In this document: in pieces, positions 13,601 to 25,959 of the stretch
How the letters are laid out: each line of letters starts with the position of its first letter
Position numbering within the stretch: the first letter of the stretch is position 1
Assembly (NCBI GenBank): GCA_911728455.2
Contig: OU452228.1
Coordinates: forward strand, 24,228,450 to 24,292,449
Length of the DNA: 64,000 nt
Source: Marthasterias glacialis
Taxonomy: Eukaryota > Echinodermata > Asteroidea > Forcipulatida > Asteriidae
Reading direction: 5' to 3'
Position numbers and translations under genes: made by a program
Notes under the pieces: generated by a model
What the model saw: only the letters and a program-made list of their open reading frames with translations
Databases searched by the model: none
What the model was told of the DNA's origin: nothing

Positions 13601-13960
13601 CTCATTATTACGTCTAAATTGACAAAAAACACAAGGGGTAAGCCTTGCATTCCTTTCAATTTTGGAATGCCAATGATGACATTTCAAATTTTGAAATACA
13701 CAATTTCTTTCAAAAACAAGGGTTTAGGCCTGCATTTCTTTTCAATTTGGAGTTTAAATAACGATATTTAAAACTCTGAAATGCTCAGTATTTCACTCAA
13801 ATTGACAAAAAAAACAAGGGGTAAGCCTCACATTTCTTTCAAATTGGAGTGTAAATTTGTGAAATGCTCAGTGTTTTGTCAAAATTGACAAAAAATACAA
13901 GGGGTAAGCCTTGCATTTCTTTTGAAAATGAAGTGTAAATGATGACATTTCAATTTTTGG
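10686..13960. repeat. 98-bp minisatellite (satellite-like array, about 30 units)
   Basis: The core GGGGTAAGCCTTGCATTTCT recurs every 98 bp (for example 10,692 then 10,790). The array is well conserved to about 13,560 and decays to 14,060. Variants mix in a patterned order: an AGAAGTTCTTC type, an AGTATTTCTTC type, and a CATTGATAAAAAAACACAAAG type at spacings of 294 and 490 bp, which are multiples of 98. That indicates higher-order structure. The array fills the space between the converging CCDC22 and spartin genes. Because 98 is not a multiple of 3, the ORFs seen in it are not genes. Confidence 0.97.
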
Positions 13961-14239
13961 TATACACAGTTTAAAAAAACATGAGGAGTTAGGCGTACAA
14001 GTAATGAAACTTTGATAAAGTTTATTTTTCAAAAATCAACTAAACCAAAGAAGGGGTAAATCTTGCATCTCGTTCAAATGTTTGTCAATGTAAGTCAAAC
14101 CACAGAGATTAGGATCCAACATTTATCTACAATTTTTTTTTAATATATACACGACACTCTCTTCAAAAGGTTGAGCTGAGTTGTGTGAGAAAGCTCTCTG
14201 CTATTTTGCAACAAAAAACTTGTTTCTCAAATCCTGATT

Positions 14240-14390
14240 TCAACTTTGGTTTTCCTACACATCTGTGTAGTTATGAAGCACTTTGTACTCATTGTTCATC
14301 AAGTTCTGAAATCAAATCCACAGTAACCTTAGGTGGGATTCGAACCAAACATCCCATTCTACAGGAGATCACTGAACACCAAGACAATCA
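14240..14390 (-). repeat. SINE-C copy, reverse orientation
   Basis: It contains the reverse of the B box (GGTGGGATTCGAACC at about 14,332) and the reverse of the CAGTGTATGGG-type tail at about 14,255-14,270. It lies just beyond the spartin 3' end. Confidence 0.65.
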
Positions 14391-14843
14391 ATATGAGCTC
14401 AGCTTGAACTCCAGACTTCAGAGGTTACCTTTAAGCAAAAGAACCCTGTTTGGCAAAATACGATCATATTCAGCATCATCGTTTTTAAACAATTCTGCTT
14501 GTATTTACGAAATTGTGTTGTTTGTATGAGGTGAGATAAATAGTTCAGTAATATATTACATGCATGGCATGGTCATTTTTCATGAAAGACTGCAACAGGT
14601 TTTTTCTCATAATTTCCATATTGTCATTGTTGGCTCATTGAGACCGGTCGCCAAGTTGATACGGAGGGATAAGTTATTGAGATAGTCTGCTGCCATGCTG
14701 CAACTCAAATATTCCATTACCGTTCAAGAAATAAGATGGCTTACTTGAGCATTGCAGATCAATGTGTCTTCACAACTCTTATGATAACAAAAAATAAACC
14801 TTTATCAGTCAATGTCTCCAACCAGACTCTCGGCTCAAAAATC

Positions 14844-17800
14844 CTATTTTTGACTTGGCTTTTGGTTGTCAAATTTCTGCATCTTCCTCTGCTCTGATTC
14901 AGTCTTATAGTCTTCAAACACTGCCTTGCCGGTATCCTTTGCTGCTCGCTTAGCGATGGCTTTGACCCCGATGTGATTAAGATTGTAGGCGGTGAAACCG
15001 ATGTTGGTTGCTGCATCCAGGGAAGTGTCTGTTAGACGGGCAGCGTCGTTGCCATATCTACAAGAACCAGAGATGATACAAGATTATAGCTGTATGAGAA
15101 TAATTAGTTTGCGGGATCCAGGAATCCAGGAAGAAACTGAAGCTGTTATTAGTGAAACTATTTCAGAACAATTTATTAACTGGAATTATTAAAAATTGAC
15201 AAGAATCATAACTGACATGATCCCAAACCAGTTAAATCATCTATAGACCTTGCACTTGACATCATTTGAGTAGAGCGCCTAGAGGTCAGAAGGAGGTTGC
15301 TTATTGGCCCATCCTGTGCACTGTTCTACCTCTAAGATGGCGGCGTGATGACGTCAATGCATAAGGTCTACATCAGGCCGAGGTGTTGGACAGGATTTAA
15401 AATGGTGTTTCAATTACTTTAAAATGTTATAAAAACAGAGGATCCAAAATGTTCGCTTCTAACACTTTTACAGACAGAAACACTACAAATTGTACAAATA
15501 ATCAGGGTGTCTGACACACCTGTGCTTGTCAGATTATATGCTGATGATCGTGCATAAATGAATGATGCTTAGATGTGAATTTAATTTGCAAATTGGGTTA
15601 ACTAAATTACGCACACCGATAAACTCTGTTGAACACTTCAACATCAAACTGTTGTCAATCACTTCTTGGCACTGAAGATTACCTTCAATTTTCTGATTAA
15701 CTATGTTTTAAAATACTCAAATTGTCTTCCAATTAAAAAACAAAACCTGGTAAACCTGGTAACAAGTGCCTACCCTCTTGTGATTTTGTGTCAATTTTTA
15801 ACAATTTCAAGTATTTAAAATTTGAACTTTTTGTACAAAGTTTTCATGTCAATGAATATATTTCAGATTTTCTTAAGAAATGGACAAAACGCACAATGGG
15901 TAAGCATTGCATTCCTTCAAGTTTGGATTAAAATGCAATAATATTTCAAATTTTAAATACTTGAAATTGTTAAAAATTGACACAAAATCACAAGAGGGTA
16001 GGCCTTGTGATTTTATCCCCATTTTTGTTCACACTTAGAATATAATTAACTAGTTTTTAACTACATGTTTTTTAACTATGGTAAATTCCGACACTAAAGG
16101 TCCAGCCGAGGTCAAATGAAAAGTACTTACTTGTGTTGTACGACCTCTACCGTGGCATGAGAGATATTCTTGGCCAGGGCCTTCGCAGCTTTTTCCAGTC
16201 CATTGTAGATAGTTCCAAAACCTGTGAAAATATGACAGTACCATTGGTTTAGTTTGAAACAAACTTCTTCATCATTCATCTTGGATATTTACTTGTTCTC
16301 TTTTTGAAGAACTACATGTAACTTTATTCCCATTAAATTAAAATTTAATTTGGGTGTTTTTCTCTTCTTAGAGATTGCCTGTCAATTACAGTATCACACA
16401 TATTCAAACATTTTGGGGAACTTAAGGAATTCCAACATACATTGCTTTAACGTTACGTGTCAATTAAACAAAATCACGCACTTTACCTGGTCAAAATGCC
16501 CAAATATGCTTGCAGTCTATTGTCTTGTGTGACATGACCCTTACATTATACTGTTTTTAGGCCCTAATGGGGTACAAAGGGGGTACTAAGAGGTCCGAGG
16601 GGTACAATGGGGTAAAAGGGTTACAATGGGTACAAAGGGGTGTCAATGGGTACAATGGGTATACAACGGGGTACAATGGGGATACAAAAGGAGTACAATG
16701 GGGTGCCAAAGGGTACAAAGGGGTGCCAAGGGGTACAATTGGGTTATAATGGGGATACACAGGGGTACAAAGGGTTACCTTGCAGGCTGCTGGAAGCCAC
16801 CTCTACGACCCCATCCATAGTTTTACTCATCTTGCTGTCAGTCTGGTCTTTACCCTTCAGGAATTTGTCACTCTGCTGCTTGATGTAGGGACTGACCTCC
16901 TGGCCTAGCCTCTTGGTCAAGAAGCAAAGACTGTCCACTACGGCCTTACTGACCTAATGAAAGACAAATTCACACAGAGGGATTCAAGAGACTGCACAAA
17001 CAATTAAGTATTAATAATAATAATACACAGTTGTTATAGCACTTTATCTCTTATCGATGGTCTTATCAAAGCACTAATTAAGTTTTTTACAACGGTTAAG
17101 CAGAGCTATGTTTGAGTTATGACTCACTCTGACTTACCTACATTGAGCCGAAACACAATAAATGAACAATGGTGGAAGGCTCTTAATGCCTCGTAACCCT
17201 CTTCTTGGAACAAAAGGACAAAAGTCTATAATCGGGGACTAAAAAAGCACTTCTAAATTTGAGTATATCCAAGACCTTTTTTTGACCAAAATTACATACT
17301 GGCATCTTTACACGGCTTCCGTTTCCAGGCAGGGGAAACATTTGCGTATGTGGTTAAAACCATTTTCTTAACTGAAAGCAAGTTAAATCAGACAAAGTTT
17401 GCAAACGATTGTGATTTTCACAAAGTTTCTGGATTAAAGTTTGGTTGTTTGACATATATAATCCAATATATTTTTTACCCTCTGGTGCCTTTGGCCAGAG
17501 TTTCTACCAAATCTTCAATAATTCTCCACTTTATTATACCTCAATATCTATTACTTTGATTTTGAGGATTTAGTGATTTTAGGCACATTATAGATAAAGA
17601 TTATTAGACTGGTTTGCCTGTTCCAACGATAAGCACTTTTTATTTGGACCTGCAGTACCAAATCATACAAGTCTGATGCCCAGGTAATATCCATAGAGCT
17701 ATATATTACAGCTTGAGGTGTGATCCTTGGCTACATGGCAGTTTCAGGTTGAACGGCTTATAACTATCATCCGAACAAAGTTATTGACAAATAGGGAGAC

Positions 17801-20800
17801 TGCCAACATTCGGGCTGAATAGCTCAGTTGGTAGAGCGCACGTATGTTAATCCAGGGGTCGCTGGTTCAAATCCCGCTCCACACAATTTTTCTTAGTTCA
17901 CCCCAAAATTGAAAAGAGTTTTGACAAAAATTGGACAGCGTAAGGGTCAAGTAGATGTTTTTACCTTGACGGCAACCACAGATGCCTTCTGTGCATACTC
18001 AGCACCAGTGTGGTACTTCCCATCAATCTTAGCCGGCTTCTCATCTGTCTTAAGATTTTGCTTCAGCTTATCTTTGCTGTAGTTGATCAGATGACCGGTG
18101 GCCTCAGCCCCCTTACCGACCCCCCAAGTGATCCACTCTGCACCTGTAGTGACACCATTTGGGATATGAATTATTCATAATAACATCTGCATATTTCTAG
18201 ATTAAACTTTGTCATCTGGTGACCAGTGGCCTTTGTCCCCTTACTGACCCTAAGGGATTCACTGGTGTGAATATGAATAATTCATAATTAAAATTGCATA
18301 TCAATCAGCTTATCTTTACCTTAGTTGATCAGGTGACCTGTGGGCTCCACCCACTTACACCCTAATTATCTCTGCACCTGTAGTGTTCCTATTGTGAATA
18401 ATTATGATTAATTCATCTAAATTATCTTTGAAAAATTATCAGCTAATCTTGCACAGTGCATCGAGTGACTGAACCTCTGGCCCCTTATCAACCCCCCCCC
18501 CCCTCCTTCACCCAGCTGGTTCACTCTGCACCTGAGAAGACCATAATGAGGATCTGAATAATTCATGATGATATTTGCATATTCAGGTCAGCTTTCCCTT
18601 GACATCCTTGATCCGGAAGTAATCCACACAGCACATGAATAACAGATTATTTGTAATATCCATTTCTTCAGCAAGGAATTTGTTTTAAGGTAACACCATT
18701 TGAAATCGTTTTTTTGAATATTTGTGGTATTGGGGAGAACTGATAGTAACGGTTCTACTTCCCATTTCAGACAGCATGCTCTGTTCATCATCAGGAGGCT
18801 CTCATCGTCAGACAGTCTTCAGACGATGAACAGAAGATACTGTTTGAAAGGTTTAGCATTGGTTCTTCTAAGAACCAAACTATATTAAAAACAGACATTC
18901 TCCTTACATGCCTTCCAACAACCAGCGCATACTCTTCAAAATGTTGAGATTGGTTCTCCTCGAAACCACATTATAATAAAACTGGGATGCCAGGCGCACT
19001 TTGCCCCAGAACCGGAAAATATATTTTTATAGAGCATTCTCACGTTGATTAAAACACATTACAATGTATGATGTAAGCCTACATACATTCATGGAGAATC
19101 CAGTGTTACAATTACATGTACACTACATTAATTCTATACAAATGGTCTACACATCTCTTCTTTACAGTTACACTAGCAGTGTTTTTGTTTGTTTGTTTGG
19201 TTTTGTTTCCCTTTTTTTGTTTACATACTTCATTTGGTAGCCAAACTGACAAAGATCAGTAAAACCACTCGGAAAATGCTTGCCACGCAAATTCAATGAC
19301 CACGTTTTGATCACTTGCACTTACGCACTACTGTCATGTCTGTGCACACACACCACACACATTACTCACATGTTGTCGGATTAATGGCCAAGCAATGGGC
19401 TAGTCTTCGTTATCTCGTTACTTTGCATGCACTACAATACATGTACATGTAAGAACCATCGAATGCTAACAGGTACTCCACAAGGATCATAAAAAATAAA
19501 CTAATGCAGTACGTAATTGCATCAACAAATTTTTATGACTGTTTCGATAACCGAGACTATCTATCTGAGCATCCACTGTAAAAGAATTTTAGAACAGCCG
19601 GGAAACTGGCATCACTAATTGAGAACAGAGATTTCACACAGTGTCACTGCAAACCTATCCTTTATTGCCTAACCAGTCTTATCTAGATCTTCAACCTCAG
19701 GACTTACCAATGATGATGCCTTTTGCTATCTTAGTGCTCAACTGCTCCCCTTCCTTAGCAACGGCATCTTCCTCTTCATCTGTCCGTTCCTTACCATCAG
19801 CTGGGCGTGTCCGCGGGGGTAATGGTCTCGGTGGGGGCTCTCGCTGCTCTCTCAAGACAGTCAACTCTTGGATAGTACGCTCAAAAGTTTGAATCTTCGC
19901 TCTTTAGTCAACAAAGTAAAAAACAATATGATGTGGATGAAAAGAAGACAATGACGGTACTCGATTGTTACCATTGTTTAAGCTCTGATTTTAACCACTT
20001 AGCACCAGGGTTTCTGATAGTTGTCTATGCCCCCTGGCGGGATTAATTTTTCGGAGCAGCTGGAACAATTTGTTGTTGAGAATATCGCTGTCACAACATA
20101 ACCCTGACTAAACAAGACAACAAAGGTTCTCATAAAAAGCAGCGGGATTTATTGTTTTCTTTCGAAAAAATATGAGATATCACACCAATGAGGTTGGTGT
20201 GTCTGGCCTCTCATCAACTATGGTCACTTTGGCTGCTCCCTACTGACTCAATCAAACTGGTGCAAGGTGGGGGGGAAGAGTGTTTTGAAAACTTAATACC
20301 AACTAACCTGTCAATTTCTGGGGCAAACATCACTCCAACACATGCTCCTGGGTCTCCAGACACAACGTCAGGGAAGAGGAACGCTCCCTGCCTGCTTCTC
20401 AGAGCCGGAGACTCCCCCGGGATCAATGGGTACAACCAGTCACTCACCTGGAGAAAAGCTGGAGGCTGATCGGCAACATCCACAAGATGGGCATCTTTAA
20501 ATTTATAGATACGCAGAGGTCCAGGGTGGCTGGGAGCACTGACATGACCTTGTGCATTGATGAAGAATATCTGGACTCCCTCTGGGATGGAGAAAACCTC
20601 AGATGCATCAGACTGGGTTTGCTCATAAGAAGGTGGCTGCTCAAGTTCCATCATCTCCTCTTCAAGACGTAGATTTTCTTCCAGTTCCTCCATCACTGTA
20701 GCATTGATAGCACCCCGCTTGTTGCTCTCCTGTTGTTGCCTTGACAACACATCCTGCTCCAGTTCCTCCAACCTTCTCTTCATTTGTCGAGCTGTTTTCC

Positions 20801-21068
20801 TCATCTGGCTCTGCATCTTTTTGGCAGATTCAAACTCGGAACCAATGCAGGCTGGTCCTCCACAGTGTATCTCTAGTCCCTTAGCGAGATTACTGAGTCC
20901 CTCACTGTACAGCTGGATTGCTTGGTTGGTCTCGCCAGCCTCGTCATGGGTGAGAGCTTTCTTAATAGCCGAATGAGCTTTATTGTGATATCTTTTCAAT
21001 AAAGTCAGTTGGTTTTCTGTCGCTGTTGTGACTGTTCTGACAGTCTGCTCTGGTTGATAATTAGCCAT
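14844..21068 (-). CDS. SPART: Spartin (MIT domain plus senescence/spartin domain), complete, 6 exons
   Basis: Minus-strand exons: 20308-21068 (ATG at 21068), 19708-19901, 17965-18143, 16779-16953, 16131-16221, 14844-15057 (TAG stop). All phases join, giving 537 aa, somewhat shorter than the roughly 670 aa of vertebrate spartin. Residues about 20-105 form the helical MIT domain (LKRYHNKAHSAIKKAL onward). PPSY at 145-148 matches the PPxY motif that in human spartin recruits WW-domain ubiquitin ligases such as ITCH. From about residue 150, the beta-rich region and the exons after 20308 form the Gly/Ala-rich senescence domain, including LTDTSLDAATNIGFTAYNLN near the C-terminus. Known roles: ESCRT-III (IST1) binding, lipid-droplet turnover, cytokinesis and EGFR trafficking; loss causes Troyer syndrome in humans. 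The start begins the family-typical N-terminus. The gene is divergent from the TMEM184 block. Confidence 0.93.
15860..16012. repeat. Isolated degenerate unit of the 98-bp repeat inside a spartin intron
   Basis: CACAATGGGTAAGCATTGCA followed by 'CCTTCAAGTTTGGA' and 'AATATTTCAAATTTTAAATA' matches the 10.7-13.9 kb unit, about 2 kb outside the array. A related inverted piece with CTACCCTCTTGTGATTTTGT lies at about 15,771. Confidence 0.65.
16565..16778. repeat. GGGTACAA(A/T)-type minisatellite abutting a spartin splice donor
   Basis: Variable 10-17 bp units of GGGGTACAATGG and GGGGTACAAAGG fill about 210 bp. They run right up to the minus-strand donor of the spartin exon ending at 16,779, so the intron begins with repeat sequence. 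Confidence 0.9.
17690..17895 (+). repeat. tRNA-derived repeat (SINE-A) with leader
   Basis: The leader has GGTGTGATCCTTGGCTAC, and the tRNA-like head at 17,812-17,880 has an A box (TAGCTCAGTTGGTAGAGC) and a B box (GGTTCAAATCCCGC). The downstream TTTTTCTTAGTTCACCCCAA matches the copy near 2780. It is in the spartin intron between 16,953 and 17,965. Confidence 0.7.
18144..19707. other. Spartin intron between exons 2 and 3
   Basis: Degenerate tandem copies of the neighbouring exon edge are visible at 18,144-18,560 ('GATCAGGTGACCTGTGGGC', 'GGTTCACTCTGCACCTG', 'AATAATTCATAAT'), so this is a third intron that carries echoes of an adjacent exon border. At 18,490-18,515 there is a C-rich tract. The rest is AT-rich with nothing assigned. 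Confidence 0.45.
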
Positions 21069-21689
21069 CCTTTACTATGACAGGCTGCCGTTCTTTCTTG
21101 TTGTTTTTATCACAATGTGATTACCCTTTTTCAAGAAGTCGAAAGGAAATACAGGTAGTTTAAAAAACAAATAAACAGCCAGGTAGTTTAAAAAACAAAT
21201 AAACAGCCAGATTCTGCATAAAAAGTCAATACTTAAGCCGATCCTCTCAGAGCAATGTCATGATTCAAGGTAAAGCACTTTCACAGTAATATGCGCTCTC
21301 TTGTTCAAGAGGCAGATTTGTTTATTTCCAACACTCCTTGCCATACTGCGACTCAGCGCTCGAGATTTACGCACACGTCTGGAATATATGCTTATTAGTT
21401 GTTGTTATTTGTACCTCACATCATAACGCAAATAACCCTCGAGTACTCATTACGATACTATCAAGTATGAGTATGCTAATTTACCATACACAAAAATGAT
21501 ACAAGCGACTTATCACAAATAACATTTACGCCAAGCAAAAATACAGAATCTGACCGCCATTTTTCACCAATTTTAACCGAAAATAGTATATATCTGAAAA
21601 CAGTGGAAACATAGTTAGTGGTCTGATGATACAGCATCTCACCCAGATTCTATGCCTGACCTAGCCCCATGACCACTACTAAACTAGTG

Positions 21690-22130
21690 GCGTGTCGTGG
21701 CCAAGTGGTTAAGAGCACTGGACTCAAGCCCTGGTGTTTCTGATCAGCAGAGTGTGGGTTCGAGTCCCGGTCTTGACACTTGTGTCCTTAAGTAAGACAC
21801 TTAACCATTATTGCTTCATCCTATAGGATGTAAAGCCGTAGGTCCCATGTGTGTTGTAGCAAATGCATATGTAACTAACTAGAAACACTTATCACCAAGA
21901 AAGAGAAGGGGTTTGACCCAGTGTTTCTGGCATGGTTAGTATAGCACTGCAACTGTCGCAGAAAATAGTGGGTAAGTGGGGTTATGCCTGGCCCTTCCCC
22001 AACCACCCTCCCTTCCTTCTCTTGCTCCAAAGTGAGTGGTCCGAGTCAGACAGGCATGATAAGGGCGATCATGTGGGGGTCCTAGCCCCATAAAAAGGGC
22101 CAATATAGTGGATTGGCCCTCTTTATGGGG
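21690..22130 (+). repeat. SINE-B, forward, near full length
   Basis: The head GTGGCGTGTCGTGGCCAAGT has a Leu/Ser-type A box and a B box (GGGTTCGAGTCCCGG). The body (TAAAGCCGTAGGTCCCATGT, GGTTTGACCCAGTGTTTCT) matches 44,344-44,730. The 3' part is less certain. Confidence 0.7.
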
Positions 22131-22780
22131 CTAGAGGGGATCCATTGAACACGCAGCATACATGTACATGTACGTCAACTCAATGCACAAACAGTAAATT
22201 CCTTATTTGTTTTTTAAACTATGGGAAACGAAAGAAAAGGGCCAGTGGAAGCATGTGAGAATTTATCATTATTCATCCCGAGCGTTAATTAAATGAATTC
22301 CCAGAAAATATCATCTACCTCACCTTCCATTGTAAATGACGCATTGGCCATTTGGCAAAATTTCACAAAAATAACATGCAATATCGATAGATAAAGACCA
22401 CCGTGCGTCTGAGTCACCTTCATAACAACATAACTTCCTAATATGCAAAAAAGCACAGAGACACACGCGCGGGGACACGGAGGTGGTAGGACTAGCGTAA
22501 AAATTGCTTTCGTGAAGAGAAGGCGCCCTCTAGTGTTAGACTTAGAGTTCTGCCTTTTTTATTATGAACAAACAGTAATACTGATAGCATCAATAGACGT
22601 AAAGTTTTGAAGATTGTTGTCTTAGTTTTGTGTATTGTTTTTTTATTTTATTATATTTTTTAATTGGGCGGGGTATAACTGCAAGACAATGCAATATAGA
22701 AGTGTCTAGGATGTAGCTCTTCTAATCATAGCAAGGATTGAAACATGTCAAAAAGGGCCAACCCACAATCCTGGCTAAAA

Positions 22781-23044
22781 AGCAGAAAGTTTGATGTCAT
22801 GTCCCAACCCGGCCAGTTGTCAAGATTTTCTTTAGTTTGCAACAAAGATATTCATCAAAATGCAGATTGTCCACTAAAAAATAAAACATATCCTGCTGGA
22901 ATTTTGAGGCAGAGCAGAAAGTTTGATGTCATGTCCCAACCCGGCCAGTTGTCAAGATTTTCTTTAGTTTGCAACAAAGATATTCATCAAAATGCAGATT
23001 GTCCACTAAAAAATAAAACATATCCTGCTGGAATTTTGAGGCAG
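22781..23044. repeat. Exact-looking tandem duplication, 132 bp x 2
   Basis: The segment starting AGCAGAAAGTTTGATGTCAT is repeated head to tail with a 132-bp period (22,781 and 22,913) and no difference that I can see, so it is recent. Because 132 is a multiple of 3, one frame stays open across both units, but it shows no family resemblance. The related site at about 37,020-37,090 in block 2 has one diverged copy. Confidence 0.93.
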
Positions 23045-23621
23045 GGCGGGACTTGTAGAGGGACCCACAGAGCCATGAAGTTTTAGCAGGGAGTTAGCCC
23101 AAATTGCGGGGAAAAAATCATAAAGAAACTAATGTTTTTCAGTAATTTGCGTTAAAGGATAGTTTGTAAAATTTTGGATTGTAACAATAGCTCTATAAAT
23201 TTAACAAAATAACAAGCTTTCATTTAAGGTATTGCCCTCGCCCCCCAATAAAAAAAATGATAATGATAAATTTAAAGGCACTGTACAGGATTTGTAAAGA
23301 TAAAAAACATTATCACCTCTTCCTTTGATTCTATCTGTTGATTGGCCGAACGTGCGTCACGTGGTGTTGTGTATTTTTACTATCACACTGCACACCGACC
23401 AAAAGAACTATTAAATGGTACGACAACCTCGAACCCCGTGAAACGATCAATTAATAATACGTGCATTTGAAATACGGTATGAGAACGAAGGCAGTGTGGT
23501 ACCCCTTTTTTCTTTTTGTCAAGATTTCCTGTCAGATTTTATACAGTTGTTTGAAGACTGATATACGCACAGTTGTTTAACGAATATTACCACAAAATGG
23601 ATGAAATTGAGGTGTTATAAA

Positions 23622-23785
23622 ACAAATATTGACTGCTTTATCTCGTGGCGTAGTAAAACTAGTCACTGTCGGTGATCCCCGGAGCCGCCTATCTTCCCTC
23701 GGCTCCGCCTCGGGAAGATAGGCTGCTCCGGGGATCACCTCGAGTGACTAGTTTTACTACGCCACTCGAAGCAGTCAATATTTGT
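23622..23785. repeat. Large near-perfect palindrome (about 80-bp arms)
   Basis: The left arm ACAAATATTGACTGCTT...GTAGTAAAACTAGTCACT...GGTGATCCCCGGAGC is mirrored on the opposite strand by the right arm ending AAGCAGTCAATATTTGT. The GC-rich centre is near 23,703. There are a few mismatches in each arm. It has no counterpart at the matching point of block 2. Most likely a foldback element. Confidence 0.93.
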
Positions 23786-24319
23786 ATACTATTGTTTCAG
23801 TTGGAAAGCTTACTGTTAATTAACACCAGAACTAATTTTTCTGTGAAATAAAATTATTGCACTCCTCGATCTCAAGGCCCAGCCATCCCAGCCGGTGAAG
23901 GTCAAAATTGCCAACTTTTACATCTAATTTATTAATAGCTCCCTTCAATCCGAACTATGCACCCTACCGACACCGGGTTGATCTTTAATATTTATCATCA
24001 TGATCAATTTCCTCGTGGTCCGTGACCTAATACATTATATTTTTATGACTCTAATGAATGATGACTTATTTTTTAATCTTATCAACAAAAAATCGTCACT
24101 ACTAACTCACAGAAGCCTTTTTTTGACTTTGACTCAATGAATAAAATAGCCCGCAAAAAATCCAACAAACCAATTCTGTTCGAATGATTACGGATGAGCT
24201 TTTGAACCCTTTAACTCGATCCCTTAACATAAATGCATCACATGTTAGATCTCAAGGGGAACAAAGCTCATTTGTTCTTTTTTTGTTGTATTGTATTTTC
24301 AAACTGAATTGTGTATTGC

Positions 24320-24535
24320 ATACTTAAAGCCTCAGCTCAACATTGGTAAACAGATTACTAATGCTTCCATTCCGTTGTACTAGATCAAGATTATTTGTAA
24401 TAAAACCAACCTTTGAAAATGTCAGCTCATTTCATTGTTTCATTTGCAAAACTGAACGGTAAAAATGCATTCAGCATTTTTGTACGCATTCCTTATAGGC
24501 AGAGTTTTCGTCTCACTGAGACGAAAACTAATTGG
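24320..24535 (+). repeat. Dispersed repeat with GTCTCA/TGAGAC dyad
   Basis: The stretch from AGCCTCAGCTCAACATTGGT to TTTTCGTCTCACTGAGACG is found reversed at 32,930-33,112. Both copies keep the TTTCGTCTCA...TGAGACGAAA dyad at one edge. Confidence 0.75.
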
Positions 24536-24981
24536 ATCTTATTGGCGGTAACACTACGTCGGCAGAATCTAGCCTCCGGAAAAAAATATTTATAATCCAA
24601 AACAAAAAGTAACTTACACTTCATAACAAAAGTTTCTTTTTTTTACGAAAAAGAGCAAATTTTTGACAAGCCAATTTAATAGTCAAGGCGCCCCATTTAA
24701 AATGGCGGTCAGTGTTTGCAAACAAAGGAAAGGTACATCATGTTGGTATGTCATAGGGTAATACGTGCGCTGGTTGTGCGCGCCCTATAGTTCCGCTTAC
24801 TTCTGGTTCCAAAGTATGCAAAACTGGCATTCGTTTGTGTGTAATTTAACCTAAAATTGACGTTTAGACAAAATTTTCTTAAAACAGGAGAGGACATTAT
24901 TTAGAAGGTTTGGTGTCTACACATCACGTGTTAAATACAACCACAAAGCTTAGTAAATCGTTGTAGAAAATGTTGGCCTGG

Positions 24982-25740
24982 AACAATTGTGCGACCAATG
25001 TTTACATGTCATCACGTGACCTGTAGTGGGTACTACGTCATCTGAGCTGATGACAAACTAGGTGCAAATACATGCTATGACCGATAGAGTCACACCAACA
25101 GTCGGCTTTTGGTAATAATAACACAGTTACTAAGCCATTTTTATTAAAGTTGTATGTTGCAACATTAATTTAAGTTATTTTACTGTTTCGTAAACTACAC
25201 TGTACAAGTATTCTGCTACAAAAGAGATTTATTTTGAGTTCATGCACTACCGGCGTCCGACGACGATGCAGCAACCCGCCTGTTATTTTGTTTGTAATGT
25301 AAATATCACTGTAAAAAAGTGGGACAAACAGAAAAGAACGTTTGAAAAGTGAGCATTTATACCTAGCCTTGCTGAAATTCAAACAGACAAAGGAATCACA
25401 CAGTTTTGGCAAGCCTTTTCTTTGGATGATTTCAACCTTAAAAACTGTGAAGTTCTTGTGTTGAAAAGTGCATGATCACGGTCGTATTGCCCAAACGTTC
25501 CGTCGTGCAACCAGCACATCGGGAACACATACGTTCCTTGTAGAATTTGCAAGACTTGCTGGAACTGTCTTTACTGGCTTTATTCGGCCACTCAAAGGTC
25601 TCTGGTACAAACTCTGGAATATTTTTCACAGATTTCAAGAAAGAAAAGCCTCGCTCGAATAAACAAATGCAAAAATCATCATGTACTGTACCACACTTCC
25701 CTCCTACACCTATGGAGGACGTCGTGTTTGTTTAATACTA
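24982..25740 (-). mobile_element. Diverged, truncated copy of the 801-bp TIR element
   Basis: This matches the reverse complement of 35,419-36,219. Shared points include GTTTACATG followed by CACGTGAC at the left, the CACTACCGGCGTCCGACGA motif, and CTGGAAC/TTCGGCCACTCAAAGGTCTC near the right. The left end is a degenerate terminal repeat (CAATTGTGCGAC) and the right terminal repeat is missing. No intact transposase is present. Confidence 0.75.
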
Positions 25741-25959
25741 GACTGGTTCCCGGTCCATACATCGTTTTTATTCTGACTATAAATAGGGACCGGTAGCGTT
25801 CTGATGATGTTTGGATATGTAGCCGACACATGTGAAGTGGGCGTTGTTTATCGGTTCTTTTCAGAACCACCCCAACTCAAAAAGAGATAATTACACTGTC
25901 TCCACATCGGAGAATCTTAGAATCTAAGTTATGAGCAAATCTTTGAACATTATTCGTGG

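Noticed and set aside
20188-20976. Plus-strand ORFs opposite the first spartin exon
   Set aside because: Antisense shadows of the spartin coding exon.
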